Part shown: piece after piece, positions 1 through 8,056 of the stretch | How positions within the stretch are numbered: position 1 is the stretch's first letter | Layout: every line of letters begins with the position of its first letter | NCBI GenBank assembly: GCA_027490195.1 | Contig: JAIXYN010000022.1 | Span: 158,532-222,531 of the forward strand | DNA from: Verrucomicrobiaceae bacterium | GTDB lineage: Bacteria > Verrucomicrobiota > Verrucomicrobiia > Verrucomicrobiales > Verrucomicrobiaceae | Direction of reading: 5' to 3' | Length of the DNA stretch: 64,000 bases | Made by a program: the position numbers and the translations under genes | Notes under the pieces: generated by a model | Databases searched by the model: none | What the model saw: the letters and a program-made list of their open reading frames with translations, nothing else | What the model was told of the DNA's origin: nothing

Positions 1-339
1 TACCTGATGGTGAGCAATCTGGAATACCCGAGCTTCAAGGCGGTAAACTGGCGCACAAAGCGCTCCTTCCACTGGGTGCTGGTCACCATCTTTGTCATCG
101 CCTTCACGGTGATGAACTGGCACTGGATGCCCGCCGTGCTTTTTGTGAGCTACCTGATGTATGGGCTGATCCGCCCTTGGGTTTCGCGCAAATGGCGGCA
201 GGAAATCGAGATCGAGGCGGAAACGGTGGAGATCGATCCTGAAATGGAAACTCTGGCGCTCAATGGCGACGAACTTGGCAAGCCCAAACAGCAGCAATCT
301 TCGCCAGAGCGAAATAGCGACAGCACAGTGCAGATTTGA
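1..339 (+). CDS. pssA: CDP-diacylglycerol-serine O-phosphatidyltransferase, C-terminal part (gene starts before the window)
   Basis: This is the end of an open frame that continues to the left of the window; the first in-window codons (YLMVSNLEYPSFK) are internal. The stretch after LMVS resembles the conserved tail of CDP-alcohol phosphatidyltransferases of the phosphatidylserine synthase type, where a surface loop with YPSFK precedes the last two membrane helices. Two hydrophobic helices are visible at about residues 22-38 and 43-57 of the visible part, followed by an acidic, Gln-rich cytoplasmic tail. The enzyme would make phosphatidylserine from CDP-diacylglycerol and serine in the inner membrane. 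The CDP-alcohol catalytic motif lies outside the window, so the assignment rests only on the C-terminal third. Confidence 0.7.
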   Translation, partial: YLMVSNLEYPSFKAVNWRTKRSFHWVLVTIFVIAFTVMNWHWMPAVLFVSYLMYGLIRPWVSRKWRQEIEIEAETVEIDPEMETLALNGDELGKPKQQQSSPERNSDSTVQI

Positions 340-396
340 ACATTTTCGTTTCACGCAGCGCGCGGCCTGTGTAATTGAGAGGCTTCTCCAACCTCC

Positions 397-1620
397 ATGG
401 CAGATTTTTACCAGCACGCGCGCGTGCCCACCCTCCACCACTTGGCTCATGCGGACAGTTCCACCCGCGAAACTGAGATGCTGGACTGGGCGCGAGACAA
501 ACCGGTGGCCCTGCTGCTGCCCGCCCTCTATGCCGAGTGCGAGCGCCCCGCCCTGCCTCGTATCCTTGAGGAGGTCTCGCAGGCTGGTCACATCTCCGAG
601 GTGATCCTGAGCATGAATGGCATGGACGCCGCCGAACACGAGCGCGCCCTGATGCTGATCCGCAAAAACCTGCGAGGCAAAACTGCCCACGTCCTTTGGA
701 ATGACGGGCCGCAGCTCACAGAAGTTTACCATCGCATGGATCAGGCCGGACTCGCCGGACCCCATGCAGGCAAAGGCTCAAACATCTGGATGGGCATCGC
801 CTACCTTCATGCGCGCAGTTTTGGCGGCGTCATCGTCAGCCATGACACGGACATCCTGAACTACAGCCGTGATCTGCTCTGGCGGCTCTGCTACCCGCTG
901 CTTCATCCGCGCATGAATTATCGGTTTGCCAAAGGCTACTACAGCCGTGTGTCGGATCGACTTTACGGCCGGGTGACGCGGCTGCTGATCTTTCCCCTGA
1001 TCCAGGCCTGCCGAGATGTGCTGGGCTCGAAGCCGCTGCTCGAACACCTCGACAGCTTTCGCTACCCGCTCTCGGGTGAATTTGCAGCCGACATGCAGGC
1101 ACTGGAGTGTTTCAGCCTGCCCGGCGGTTGGGGCTTGGAAATTGCCATACTCTCCGAAGCCTTCCGTCATCTGCCCGGTGAGCAGCAGTGCCAGGTAGAT
1201 CTGGGATTTCATTTCGAACACCGCCACCGCAGCCTCGCTCACGACCAGATCGGGGTGAACGAACCGGGACTGATCACCGCTGCGGCAGATGTCGCACGCT
1301 GCCTCGTCTATCAGGTGCTGCGCGAAGCCGAACCCCGTTCGGCCGAAAGCCTCATGCGCCTGATCATTGAGCGCTACCGCCCACGCGCCAACGAATGGCT
1401 TCAGCGCTATGAACACGTGGCACTGCTCAACGGCTTGCGTCATGACGCAGCAGAGGAAAGCGCCGCTGTTACGGCGTTCGGCCAGGCCCTGGACCGTCTC
1501 CTCCACAGCCTGGGCAAAGACACGCTGCATGTGCCGGCTCTGCGCGACACCCCCGCCAGGACCCTCGCGAAGATTCCTGGCCTCGCTGCGGAGATTGCGG
1601 CAAGCGCCATCGTCTTGTGA
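397..1620 (+). CDS. GT81-like glycosyltransferase (glucosyl-3-phosphoglycerate synthase type)
   Basis: The 407-residue protein has the layout of glucosyl-3-phosphoglycerate synthases (GpgS, family GT81). A GKGSNIWMG segment near residue 127 precedes a HDTD motif at residues 149-152, the likely metal/nucleotide-sugar DxD site. RFAKGYYSR and GRVTRL match the acceptor-binding region of the family, and PLSGEFA and GWGLEI match later conserved segments. GpgS transfers glucose from an NDP-glucose to 3-phosphoglycerate, the first step of glucosylglycerate (compatible solute) synthesis. No membrane helix is seen, so it should be cytoplasmic. It sits 57 bases after the pssA-like gene, possibly in one transcript. 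The donor and acceptor cannot be read from the sequence, and no separate phosphatase gene is adjacent. Confidence 0.72.
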   Translation: MADFYQHARVPTLHHLAHADSSTRETEMLDWARDKPVALLLPALYAECERPALPRILEEVSQAGHISEVILSMNGMDAAEHERALMLIRKNLRGKTAHVLWNDGPQLTEVYHRMDQAGLAGPHAGKGSNIWMGIAYLHARSFGGVIVSHDTDILNYSRDLLWRLCYPLLHPRMNYRFAKGYYSRVSDRLYGRVTRLLIFPLIQACRDVLGSKPLLEHLDSFRYPLSGEFAADMQALECFSLPGGWGLEIAILSEAFRHLPGEQQCQVDLGFHFEHRHRSLAHDQIGVNEPGLITAAADVARCLVYQVLREAEPRSAESLMRLIIERYRPRANEWLQRYEHVALLNGLRHDAAEESAAVTAFGQALDRLLHSLGKDTLHVPALRDTPARTLAKIPGLAAEIAASAIVL

Positions 1621-1655
1621 GTGGCCAGCCATCCTGCTTGCTTAGCTCCTGACCC

Positions 1656-4600
1656 ATGGATAAGATTGGGTCTGTTCAAACCAGCGACTGCATTTTTTGC
1701 ATGAAGAAATCTCCCCAGACGGCAGCTAGGCGTAAAGCCCTGGCAGTTGCTAAATCACTCGCGCAGGGAGGTGAATCTGTCGCCACGGCCGAACAGCTCG
1801 CTCAGTTTTACAACAACGCCGACGCCGCCCTCTTCAGCCTCGTCGTGGAGCCGGGAAAGCAGTTGCGCCTTCAATTTGCCAACCGCCGTTTTCTCGCCAC
1901 CGCAGGACTAAAACAACAGCAGGTAATCAGCAAACGGATCGAACAAATCATCCCGGAGCCGTCCTGCAAACGCCTGCTGAAGGAGTGCCGCAAATCTATC
2001 CGCAGCCGTCAGATCGTCCGCTGGGATGAGACCTTCACACATCCATCAGGCATTAAATATGGTAAGATTTCCGTGACTCCGATCATGGATGCCAAGGGCC
2101 GCGTAACACACTTGTCCGGCAGCATTAATGACATCACCAAACGCCGCCATTCAGAACTGGCACTGCATGAAAGCGAGGAACGTTACCGCCGCATCGTGCA
2201 GACCGCCGAGGAGGGCATCTGGACGATCAATGCCCGCTCCCTCACCGACTACGTCAATCCCAAGATGGCGAAGATGATGGGTTACAAGGCGGAGGAAATG
2301 ATCGGACGACCAATCAGCGACTTCCTGGATGATGAGGGCAAGGCCCTGCTGGCCATGCACCTCAAAAACCGGAAGAAAGGAATTTCAGATCAGTTCGAGT
2401 TCAAATACATTCGCAAAGACGGCACTCCCTTATGGGCGTTTGTCTCCACCAATCCCATCACCAACAACCAAGGCGTTTATGTGGGGGCCTTGGCGCTACT
2501 GACAGACACTTCAGCGCGCAGAGCAGCCGAAGCCGCCATGCAGGAAAGCAATGCTCAGTTTCGTGCCATCTTTGAGCAGGCCGCCGTTGGTGTCGCCTTG
2601 ATCGACAGCAGAACCTTCCGTTTCCTCAACGTCAATCAACGGGCCTGCGACATCGCCAGGCTGACACGCAGGCAGATGATGGCCACAACCTTCATGCACA
2701 TCGCCCATCCAGACGATTCGCGGGCGAATCTGGAACAAATGGACAAGCTAAGGGCAGGAAAGATCCAAACCTTCACAATGGAGAAACGCCACCTTCATGC
2801 TGATGGCAGCATCACCTGGATCAACCTCACGGTATCCCCCATGTGGAAAGAAGGCGAGCCCCCTTCGCGGCACATCGCCATCATGCAGGACATTACGGAA
2901 CGCAAACAGGTCGAGCAATCGCTGGCCCGGACGACCGAACTGCTGGAGCGCACCGGAGAAATGGCTAAAATTGGCGGCTGGGAGCTGGATATAGCCTCAA
3001 AGAAGCTCTTCTGGTCGCTCGAAACCTGCCGGCTGTTTGAGATCGAAATCAATACGGCACCAACACTGAAGCAAGCAATCGAGTTCTACGCCCCGAAGGA
3101 GCAGTCGGTCATCCGCGCGGCCGTGCAAGCTGCCATCGAGCACGGCAGGACCTATGATCTGGAACTGCCGGTCCTCACCGCCAAAGGCCGTCGCTTCTGG
3201 GCGCGAACCCAGGGTTTTGCCATTCGAAGGAACGGCAAAACCGTCCAACTGATCGGAACTTTTCAGGACATCACTGAGCGCAAGCAGGCGGAGCAGGCTT
3301 TGATCGAAAGCGAGGTGCGTTTCCGCACAGTCTTCGAGCAGGCTGTCGTGGGTGTCGGCCTAGTAGATTTCACCACAGGCCGCTTTGTGGACGTCAACCG
3401 ACGTTTCTGCACCATCACCGGCAGGTCCCACAAGGACATGCTGAAGATTGCCTTTGATGCGATCATACACCCGGATGACTGCGCCAAGAACCATCATCTG
3501 CACAAACAGCTCAAAGCAGCCAAGTCCTCCGAGTTTCAAGTGGAGCAGCGCTTTATGCGTGCAGATGGCTCCGTGGTCTGGGTGAATCTCAATGCCTCAC
3601 TGCTCAGTACAATGAGCGGACGCCCCAACCAGATGCTCGTCATGGTCGAGGACATCACCAGCCGCAAGCTCGCAGAGGCGAACTACCGCCGGGAGCTCGG
3701 CTTCAATGAAATCCTTGCCAGTCACACCTCGGCCATCATCATCCTGCTGGACCGTAACGGCAATCTGATCCACGCCAACGAAGCCACCCTGCAAATGCTC
3801 GGTTACAAACTGAAGGATCTCGTCGGCAAGCAACCACCTTGGAAGTCTGATCTTATGGATCCTGCGGAAAAAATCCGTTCGCATGAGCGATTCAAAGAAA
3901 TGCTGACCGGAAAAAACCTTCCCACCAGAGAGGTCACTCTCATCGGCAAAGACCGCAATCAGCATGTCGTCACGCTTTCCAGCATCATCACGCGTACGCC
4001 CGAAGGGATGGTGGATCGTATCATTGTCACCGGCACCGACCTGACGGAGCGCAACCGGCTGCAAAAAGAAATTCTCAAAATCTCCGAGCAGGAGCAGGCG
4101 CGCATCGGTCATAACCTGCATGACGGCATTGGCCAGACGATGACCGGAGTGTCCAGCCTCATCGAAGCACTCGAAAGCGAACTCTCCGGTGATCAGCGCC
4201 AGAGTGCCTCACGCATTCACCATCTCATTCAGGAGGCCATTCAGGAAGTCCGGCGCATGTCCCACAGTCTCTCACCAGCATCCGTGAAAAATCGTGGTCT
4301 GGGCGGTGCACTTCATCTGCTGGCCGAAACCATCCGCACCAATCATCGCACCGCCTGCACTTGTGAGGTCAATCCCGACATTAGAATCGAAGACTCGGAA
4401 AAGGAGACTCACGTCTACCGCATCGCTCAGGAAGCCGCCAACAACGCCCTGCGCCACGGCCACCCTTCTAGCATCAAGCTTTCCCTCCAACTTCTAGGAG
4501 AACACGAAGCCGTGCTGAAGATCGAAGACAACGGCGCAGGCCTAGGCAAACGCACCCACGAACATCCAGGCATCGGCCTGCGCGTCATGGATTACCGGGC

Positions 4601-4697
4601 CAATCTCATCGACGGCAACCTCACGATCAAATCCAGAGCCCGTGGCGGTGTCAGCGTCGTCTGCCGCTTTCCATACAACGGCAGCAAGCAGGGTTGA
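1656..4697 (+). CDS. Soluble multi-PAS sensor histidine kinase (HisKA_3 type)
   Basis: The 1013-residue protein shows six consecutive PAS-type segments, at about residues 45-165, 172-290, 294-418, 425-543, 548-672 and 677-800. Most end in the DIT(E/K)R PAC signature. A NarL-class dimerisation domain follows with the phospho-acceptor histidine at about residue 822 (NLHDGIGQ), and then a GHKL ATPase with an N box (EAANNALRHG, about 926) and G boxes (EDNGAGLG, GIGLRV). No membrane helix or signal peptide is visible, so it senses cytoplasmic cues. HisKA_3 kinases normally partner with NarL/FixJ response regulators, but none is adjacent, so it is an orphan here. The ATG at 1656 is used; an in-frame ATG at 1701 is an alternative, and neither has a clear ribosome site. 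Confidence 0.9.
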   Translation: MDKIGSVQTSDCIFCMKKSPQTAARRKALAVAKSLAQGGESVATAEQLAQFYNNADAALFSLVVEPGKQLRLQFANRRFLATAGLKQQQVISKRIEQIIPEPSCKRLLKECRKSIRSRQIVRWDETFTHPSGIKYGKISVTPIMDAKGRVTHLSGSINDITKRRHSELALHESEERYRRIVQTAEEGIWTINARSLTDYVNPKMAKMMGYKAEEMIGRPISDFLDDEGKALLAMHLKNRKKGISDQFEFKYIRKDGTPLWAFVSTNPITNNQGVYVGALALLTDTSARRAAEAAMQESNAQFRAIFEQAAVGVALIDSRTFRFLNVNQRACDIARLTRRQMMATTFMHIAHPDDSRANLEQMDKLRAGKIQTFTMEKRHLHADGSITWINLTVSPMWKEGEPPSRHIAIMQDITERKQVEQSLARTTELLERTGEMAKIGGWELDIASKKLFWSLETCRLFEIEINTAPTLKQAIEFYAPKEQSVIRAAVQAAIEHGRTYDLELPVLTAKGRRFWARTQGFAIRRNGKTVQLIGTFQDITERKQAEQALIESEVRFRTVFEQAVVGVGLVDFTTGRFVDVNRRFCTITGRSHKDMLKIAFDAIIHPDDCAKNHHLHKQLKAAKSSEFQVEQRFMRADGSVVWVNLNASLLSTMSGRPNQMLVMVEDITSRKLAEANYRRELGFNEILASHTSAIIILLDRNGNLIHANEATLQMLGYKLKDLVGKQPPWKSDLMDPAEKIRSHERFKEMLTGKNLPTREVTLIGKDRNQHVVTLSSIITRTPEGMVDRIIVTGTDLTERNRLQKEILKISEQEQARIGHNLHDGIGQTMTGVSSLIEALESELSGDQRQSASRIHHLIQEAIQEVRRMSHSLSPASVKNRGLGGALHLLAETIRTNHRTACTCEVNPDIRIEDSEKETHVYRIAQEAANNALRHGHPSSIKLSLQLLGEHEAVLKIEDNGAGLGKRTHEHPGIGLRVMDYRANLIDGNLTIKSRARGGVSVVCRFPYNGSKQG

Positions 4698-4865
4698 ATG
4701 AGACTGGGGTCTTGCAACCGCAAAACACTCTTTAACTGCCTGACAAAGAACAGCGCGCTCGGGACGAGGCTCATCCCCCCTCCACATCGGCCATTATGGG
4801 CTAAGTGGAGTACGCGTTGACGATTTAGTCCGTGAGGTGAGGCTGGCTGGCACCGTAGAGATGTC

Positions 4866-5873
4866 ATGGTCATCACCTCTCTCGAATTGGACAAACGGGG
4901 CAAGCAACAGGGCTTCCTTCAAGTCCCCTACTCACACAACCTTGGCGGCTGGGCGAATGTCATGATCCCGATCACCATCGTCGCCCGCGGCAAAGGACCG
5001 ACCGTTCTCGTGCTCGGCGGCAATCATGGTGACGAATACCAGGGCCAGATCGCCGCCATGAAACTCGCGCGCGAGCTCACGCCGGAGAAGGTCACCGGCC
5101 GCATCATCCTGATCCCCTCGCTGAATCTGCCAGCAGCCCGTGCGGCCACGCGTCTTTCACCGCTCGATGGAATGAACATGAACCGCGCCTTTCCCGGCGA
5201 CGCCGAAGGCCCGGTCACCAGCCAGATCGCGCATTACCTGCGCACCGTTCTGTTTCCGCTCAGCGATGTCGTCATCGACATGCACTCCGGTGGTCGCAGC
5301 ATGGAGTTCGTGCCCTGCTCGCACATGCACCTTGTGCCGGACCGTGAGCAGCGCGCCCGCATGTTTGCCGCCATGCTCGCCTGGGGCACGGAATTCTGCT
5401 TCATCTACGCGGACATCGCCGGCACTGGCCTGCTCCCGGTGGAGGCCGAGAACCAGGGCAAGCTCGTCATCACCACCGAACTCGGCGGCGGAGAATGCAT
5501 TCCTGCCAGCGTGCACCGCATCACCCAAAGCGGATTGAAGAACGTGCTCATACACGTCGGCGCGCTCAAAGGCCGCATGCAGCCGCGCAAAGCCCCCGCC
5601 ATCATCACGCAGGCCACCAATCGCGAGGACTACATCCTCGCGCCTGAGTCCGGCATCTTTGAGGTCACTGTCGATCTCGGTGCAAAGATCAAGAAAGGTC
5701 AGACCGTCGGCCACATCCACCACCTGGAGCGGCCGGATCGTGCGCCGGAGCCGATCATCGCAAAGAGCGCCGGTTATCTCATCACCATGCGCGCTCCATG
5801 CCTCACCCAGCAGGGCGATTGCGTGGCCGTCATCGCCCGGCAAGTCAGCGAACGTGAAGTGCTGCGCGCATGA
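4866..5873 (+). CDS. Zinc-dependent deacylase of the succinylglutamate desuccinylase/aspartoacylase family
   Basis: The 335-residue protein belongs to the AstE/AspA (M14-like) family. The metal ligands are visible as HGDE (H54, E57) and DMHSGG (H140), with an MNR substrate-binding pair (N106, R107) and a catalytic-type glutamate in TTELGG (E205). A C-terminal beta-barrel-like domain (about 250-335) resembles the biotinyl-lipoyl-like tail of N-acetyl-diaminobutyrate deacetylase (DoeB) relatives. It would hydrolyse an N-acyl amino acid or similar amide in the cytoplasm. It opens the operon that runs to 13335 and overlaps the next gene by four bases (ATGA), indicating translational coupling. The substrate is unknown; DoeB-like length alone does not prove ectoine degradation, and no other ectoine gene is present. 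Confidence 0.82.
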   Translation: MVITSLELDKRGKQQGFLQVPYSHNLGGWANVMIPITIVARGKGPTVLVLGGNHGDEYQGQIAAMKLARELTPEKVTGRIILIPSLNLPAARAATRLSPLDGMNMNRAFPGDAEGPVTSQIAHYLRTVLFPLSDVVIDMHSGGRSMEFVPCSHMHLVPDREQRARMFAAMLAWGTEFCFIYADIAGTGLLPVEAENQGKLVITTELGGGECIPASVHRITQSGLKNVLIHVGALKGRMQPRKAPAIITQATNREDYILAPESGIFEVTVDLGAKIKKGQTVGHIHHLERPDRAPEPIIAKSAGYLITMRAPCLTQQGDCVAVIARQVSEREVLRA

Positions 5874-7105
5874 ATCCGGCACCTCCGAAGCTTGCGACCA
5901 GCGCCATGGCGCTCGTCGCCCTCATGTGGTTCGCGTATTTCCTCAACTACTGCGACCGCCAGGCCGTGTTCGCGATGTTTCCTTCGCTAAAAACCGGTCT
6001 CAGCATGAGCGACCAGCAACTCGGTTTGGTAGGAACCGTTTTCCTGTGGGTCTATGCCATCGGCTGCCCGATCTCCGGCTACCTCGGCGATCGCTTCTCC
6101 AAACGCCTGCTCGTGGTGCTCAGCCTCGTCGTGTGGAGCCTCATCACCATCGGCACCGGGCTCGTGGCCTCCGGCGCGGCACTGCTCGCCATGCGCGCGG
6201 CCATGGGTGTCTCCGAGTCCCTTTACATGTCGAGTGCGGTCGCACTCACGGCGGGCGCATATCCCGCTGCGCTGCGCTCGCGCGCTGTGTCGGTGCTCAT
6301 GACCGGTCAAATCGCCGGTACCGTGGCAGGTAGCTGGTTCGGCGGCTGGATGGCGGATCGCGGCCAGTGGCGCGAAGCCTTCTTCGCGCTTGGCGCGGTG
6401 GGCGTGCTCTATGCGCTGCCCTACTTCGCCTTTCTTCGTCGCGTCGAGGAACCGAAGGCAGACAAGGTCGCCACCACAGCGGGCATCACCTTCAGCGCCA
6501 TCGCACGGTCACGCACCTTCGTCCTGCTCTGTCTGGTGTTTCCGGTGTTCGTCTTCGGCATCTGGCTGCTCTATGGCTGGCTCCCGGCCTTCCTGCACGA
6601 CAAGTTCCACCTCAATCAGGCCGACGCCGCCTTCAATGCCACCGTTTTCCTGCAGACCGCAACCTTTGTCGGTGTGATCGGTGGCGGCATGCTCGCCGAT
6701 GCGCTTTACCATCGCACCAAAGCCGCGCGTTTCTGGCTCATGGTCTGTGGCCTCGTGCTTTCCGCGCCTTGCATTCATGCGCTGGGGAACAGCGACACCC
6801 TTCTCGTCACGCGCATCGCCGCCACCGGCTTCGGCTTGTTCAGCGGGCTCTTCATCGCCAACATTTTCTCTGCCACCTTCGACATCATCTCCGCCACCGC
6901 ACGCGCCACAGCCGTAGGCATGCTTAATTTCTTCGGTGCCATCACCTCAGGCTTCGCCACGCTCTTTGGCGGCATGTGGAAGCAGACGCTCGGCATCGAC
7001 CGCCTGCTCTCCATCACCTCACTCGCCTATCTCGTGGCAGGCGCCGCCCTGATCATCGGCATCAAGTTCTTGTTTCCACGCGACATCGCCACCACTCCGG
7101 CGTGA
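5870..7105 (+). CDS. MFS transporter (ACS/organic-anion symporter type)
   Basis: The 411-residue, strongly hydrophobic protein has about 12 predicted membrane helices. The major-facilitator loop signature lies between helices 2 and 3 (GYLGDRFSKR), and FLNYCDRQAVFAM in helix 1 is typical of the anion:cation symporter branch. A second-half relative of the loop motif is at about 285 (GGMLADALYHRTK). It starts inside the stop codon of the deacylase gene and precedes an aminotransferase gene by 25 bases. It is therefore likely to import the substrate, or an intermediate, of the encoded pathway. The transported compound cannot be deduced. Confidence 0.88.
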   Translation: MNPAPPKLATSAMALVALMWFAYFLNYCDRQAVFAMFPSLKTGLSMSDQQLGLVGTVFLWVYAIGCPISGYLGDRFSKRLLVVLSLVVWSLITIGTGLVASGAALLAMRAAMGVSESLYMSSAVALTAGAYPAALRSRAVSVLMTGQIAGTVAGSWFGGWMADRGQWREAFFALGAVGVLYALPYFAFLRRVEEPKADKVATTAGITFSAIARSRTFVLLCLVFPVFVFGIWLLYGWLPAFLHDKFHLNQADAAFNATVFLQTATFVGVIGGGMLADALYHRTKAARFWLMVCGLVLSAPCIHALGNSDTLLVTRIAATGFGLFSGLFIANIFSATFDIISATARATAVGMLNFFGAITSGFATLFGGMWKQTLGIDRLLSITSLAYLVAGAALIIGIKFLFPRDIATTPA

Positions 7106-7130
7106 GCCCAGACAACTTGTTTAACACCCC

Positions 7131-8051
7131 ATGAACGAACCTGTCGTCTATCTGAACACCGGCTTCCTGCCTGCCTCGCAGGCCAAGCTGAACATCTATG
7201 ATCTCGGCATCGTCCTCGGCGCGACGCTCACCGAGATGACCCGCACCTTCCGGCATAAGCCCTATCGCGCCAAGGATCATGTCGCGCGACTCTACCGCTC
7301 ATTGAAGTATGCCGGCATCACGCTGCCCTTGTCCCAGGAGGAGATGCTGGCAAAAACGAACGAACTGGCAGAAGCGAACTGCAAGCTGCTGCGTCCGGAC
7401 GAGGATCTTGGCATCGTCCATTTCGTCACCCCTGGAGAAAACGCGCTCTATGCCGGCTCCGCAGGAGTTGCAGGCCCCATGACGCCGACGATCTGCATTC
7501 ACTCCTTCCCACTGCGCTTCAGCATGTGGCGGCATCTGTTTGTCGAAGGCGCACACGTCGTCACCCCATCCATCCGCCACATCCCGCCGCAATGCGTGGA
7601 GCCCAAAATGAAGAACCGCAGCCGCCTACACTGGTTCCTCGCCGACAAGCAGTCTCAGGCTGTCGATCCGCGCGCCATCACCCTGCTCCTCGATCTCGAT
7701 GGCAACGTCACCGAATGCGCTGGCTCAAACTTCGTCATCATCAAAGACAGCACCATCATCTCTCCCACAACGCGCAATATCCTTTGGGGCGTCAGCCTGC
7801 AAACCGTGAGGGAGCTCGCAAAAGACATCGGAATGCAGTTCATTGAAAAAGACTTCCAGCCCTATGATGTGATCAATGCCGACGAAGCCTGGCTCACCAC
7901 CACGCCTTACTGCCTCGCCCCCTGCACAAAGATCAACAACATCCCCATCGGCACCGGCAAACCCGGCCTCTGGTTGAATACCATGCAGTCGGCCTGGAGC
8001 GAGCGCGTTGGCATGGACATCGAAACCCAGATCATGCGTTCCGCCCTTTGA
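7131..8051 (+). CDS. Class IV PLP-dependent aminotransferase
   Basis: The 306-residue protein has the fold-type IV aminotransferase pattern. The likely pyridoxal-phosphate lysine is K161 in PKMKNRSRLHWFLA, and the characteristic DLDGNVTECAGSNF segment is followed by SPTTRNILWGVS. Members include branched-chain and D-amino-acid aminotransferases and aminodeoxychorismate lyase. The enzyme is cytoplasmic. Its place between an MFS permease and a hydrolase in a catabolic operon argues for a degradative transamination rather than valine/leucine synthesis, and that is an inference. The ATG at 7131 is preceded by an A/C-rich stretch without an obvious Shine-Dalgarno site. Confidence 0.85.
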   Translation: MNEPVVYLNTGFLPASQAKLNIYDLGIVLGATLTEMTRTFRHKPYRAKDHVARLYRSLKYAGITLPLSQEEMLAKTNELAEANCKLLRPDEDLGIVHFVTPGENALYAGSAGVAGPMTPTICIHSFPLRFSMWRHLFVEGAHVVTPSIRHIPPQCVEPKMKNRSRLHWFLADKQSQAVDPRAITLLLDLDGNVTECAGSNFVIIKDSTIISPTTRNILWGVSLQTVRELAKDIGMQFIEKDFQPYDVINADEAWLTTTPYCLAPCTKINNIPIGTGKPGLWLNTMQSAWSERVGMDIETQIMRSAL

Positions 8052-8056
8052 ATCTC

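Noticed and set aside
778..1632. Minus-strand frame of 284 codons opposite the GT81-like gene
   Set aside because: It is the mirror of a clear coding frame in high-GC DNA and has no recognisable protein features.
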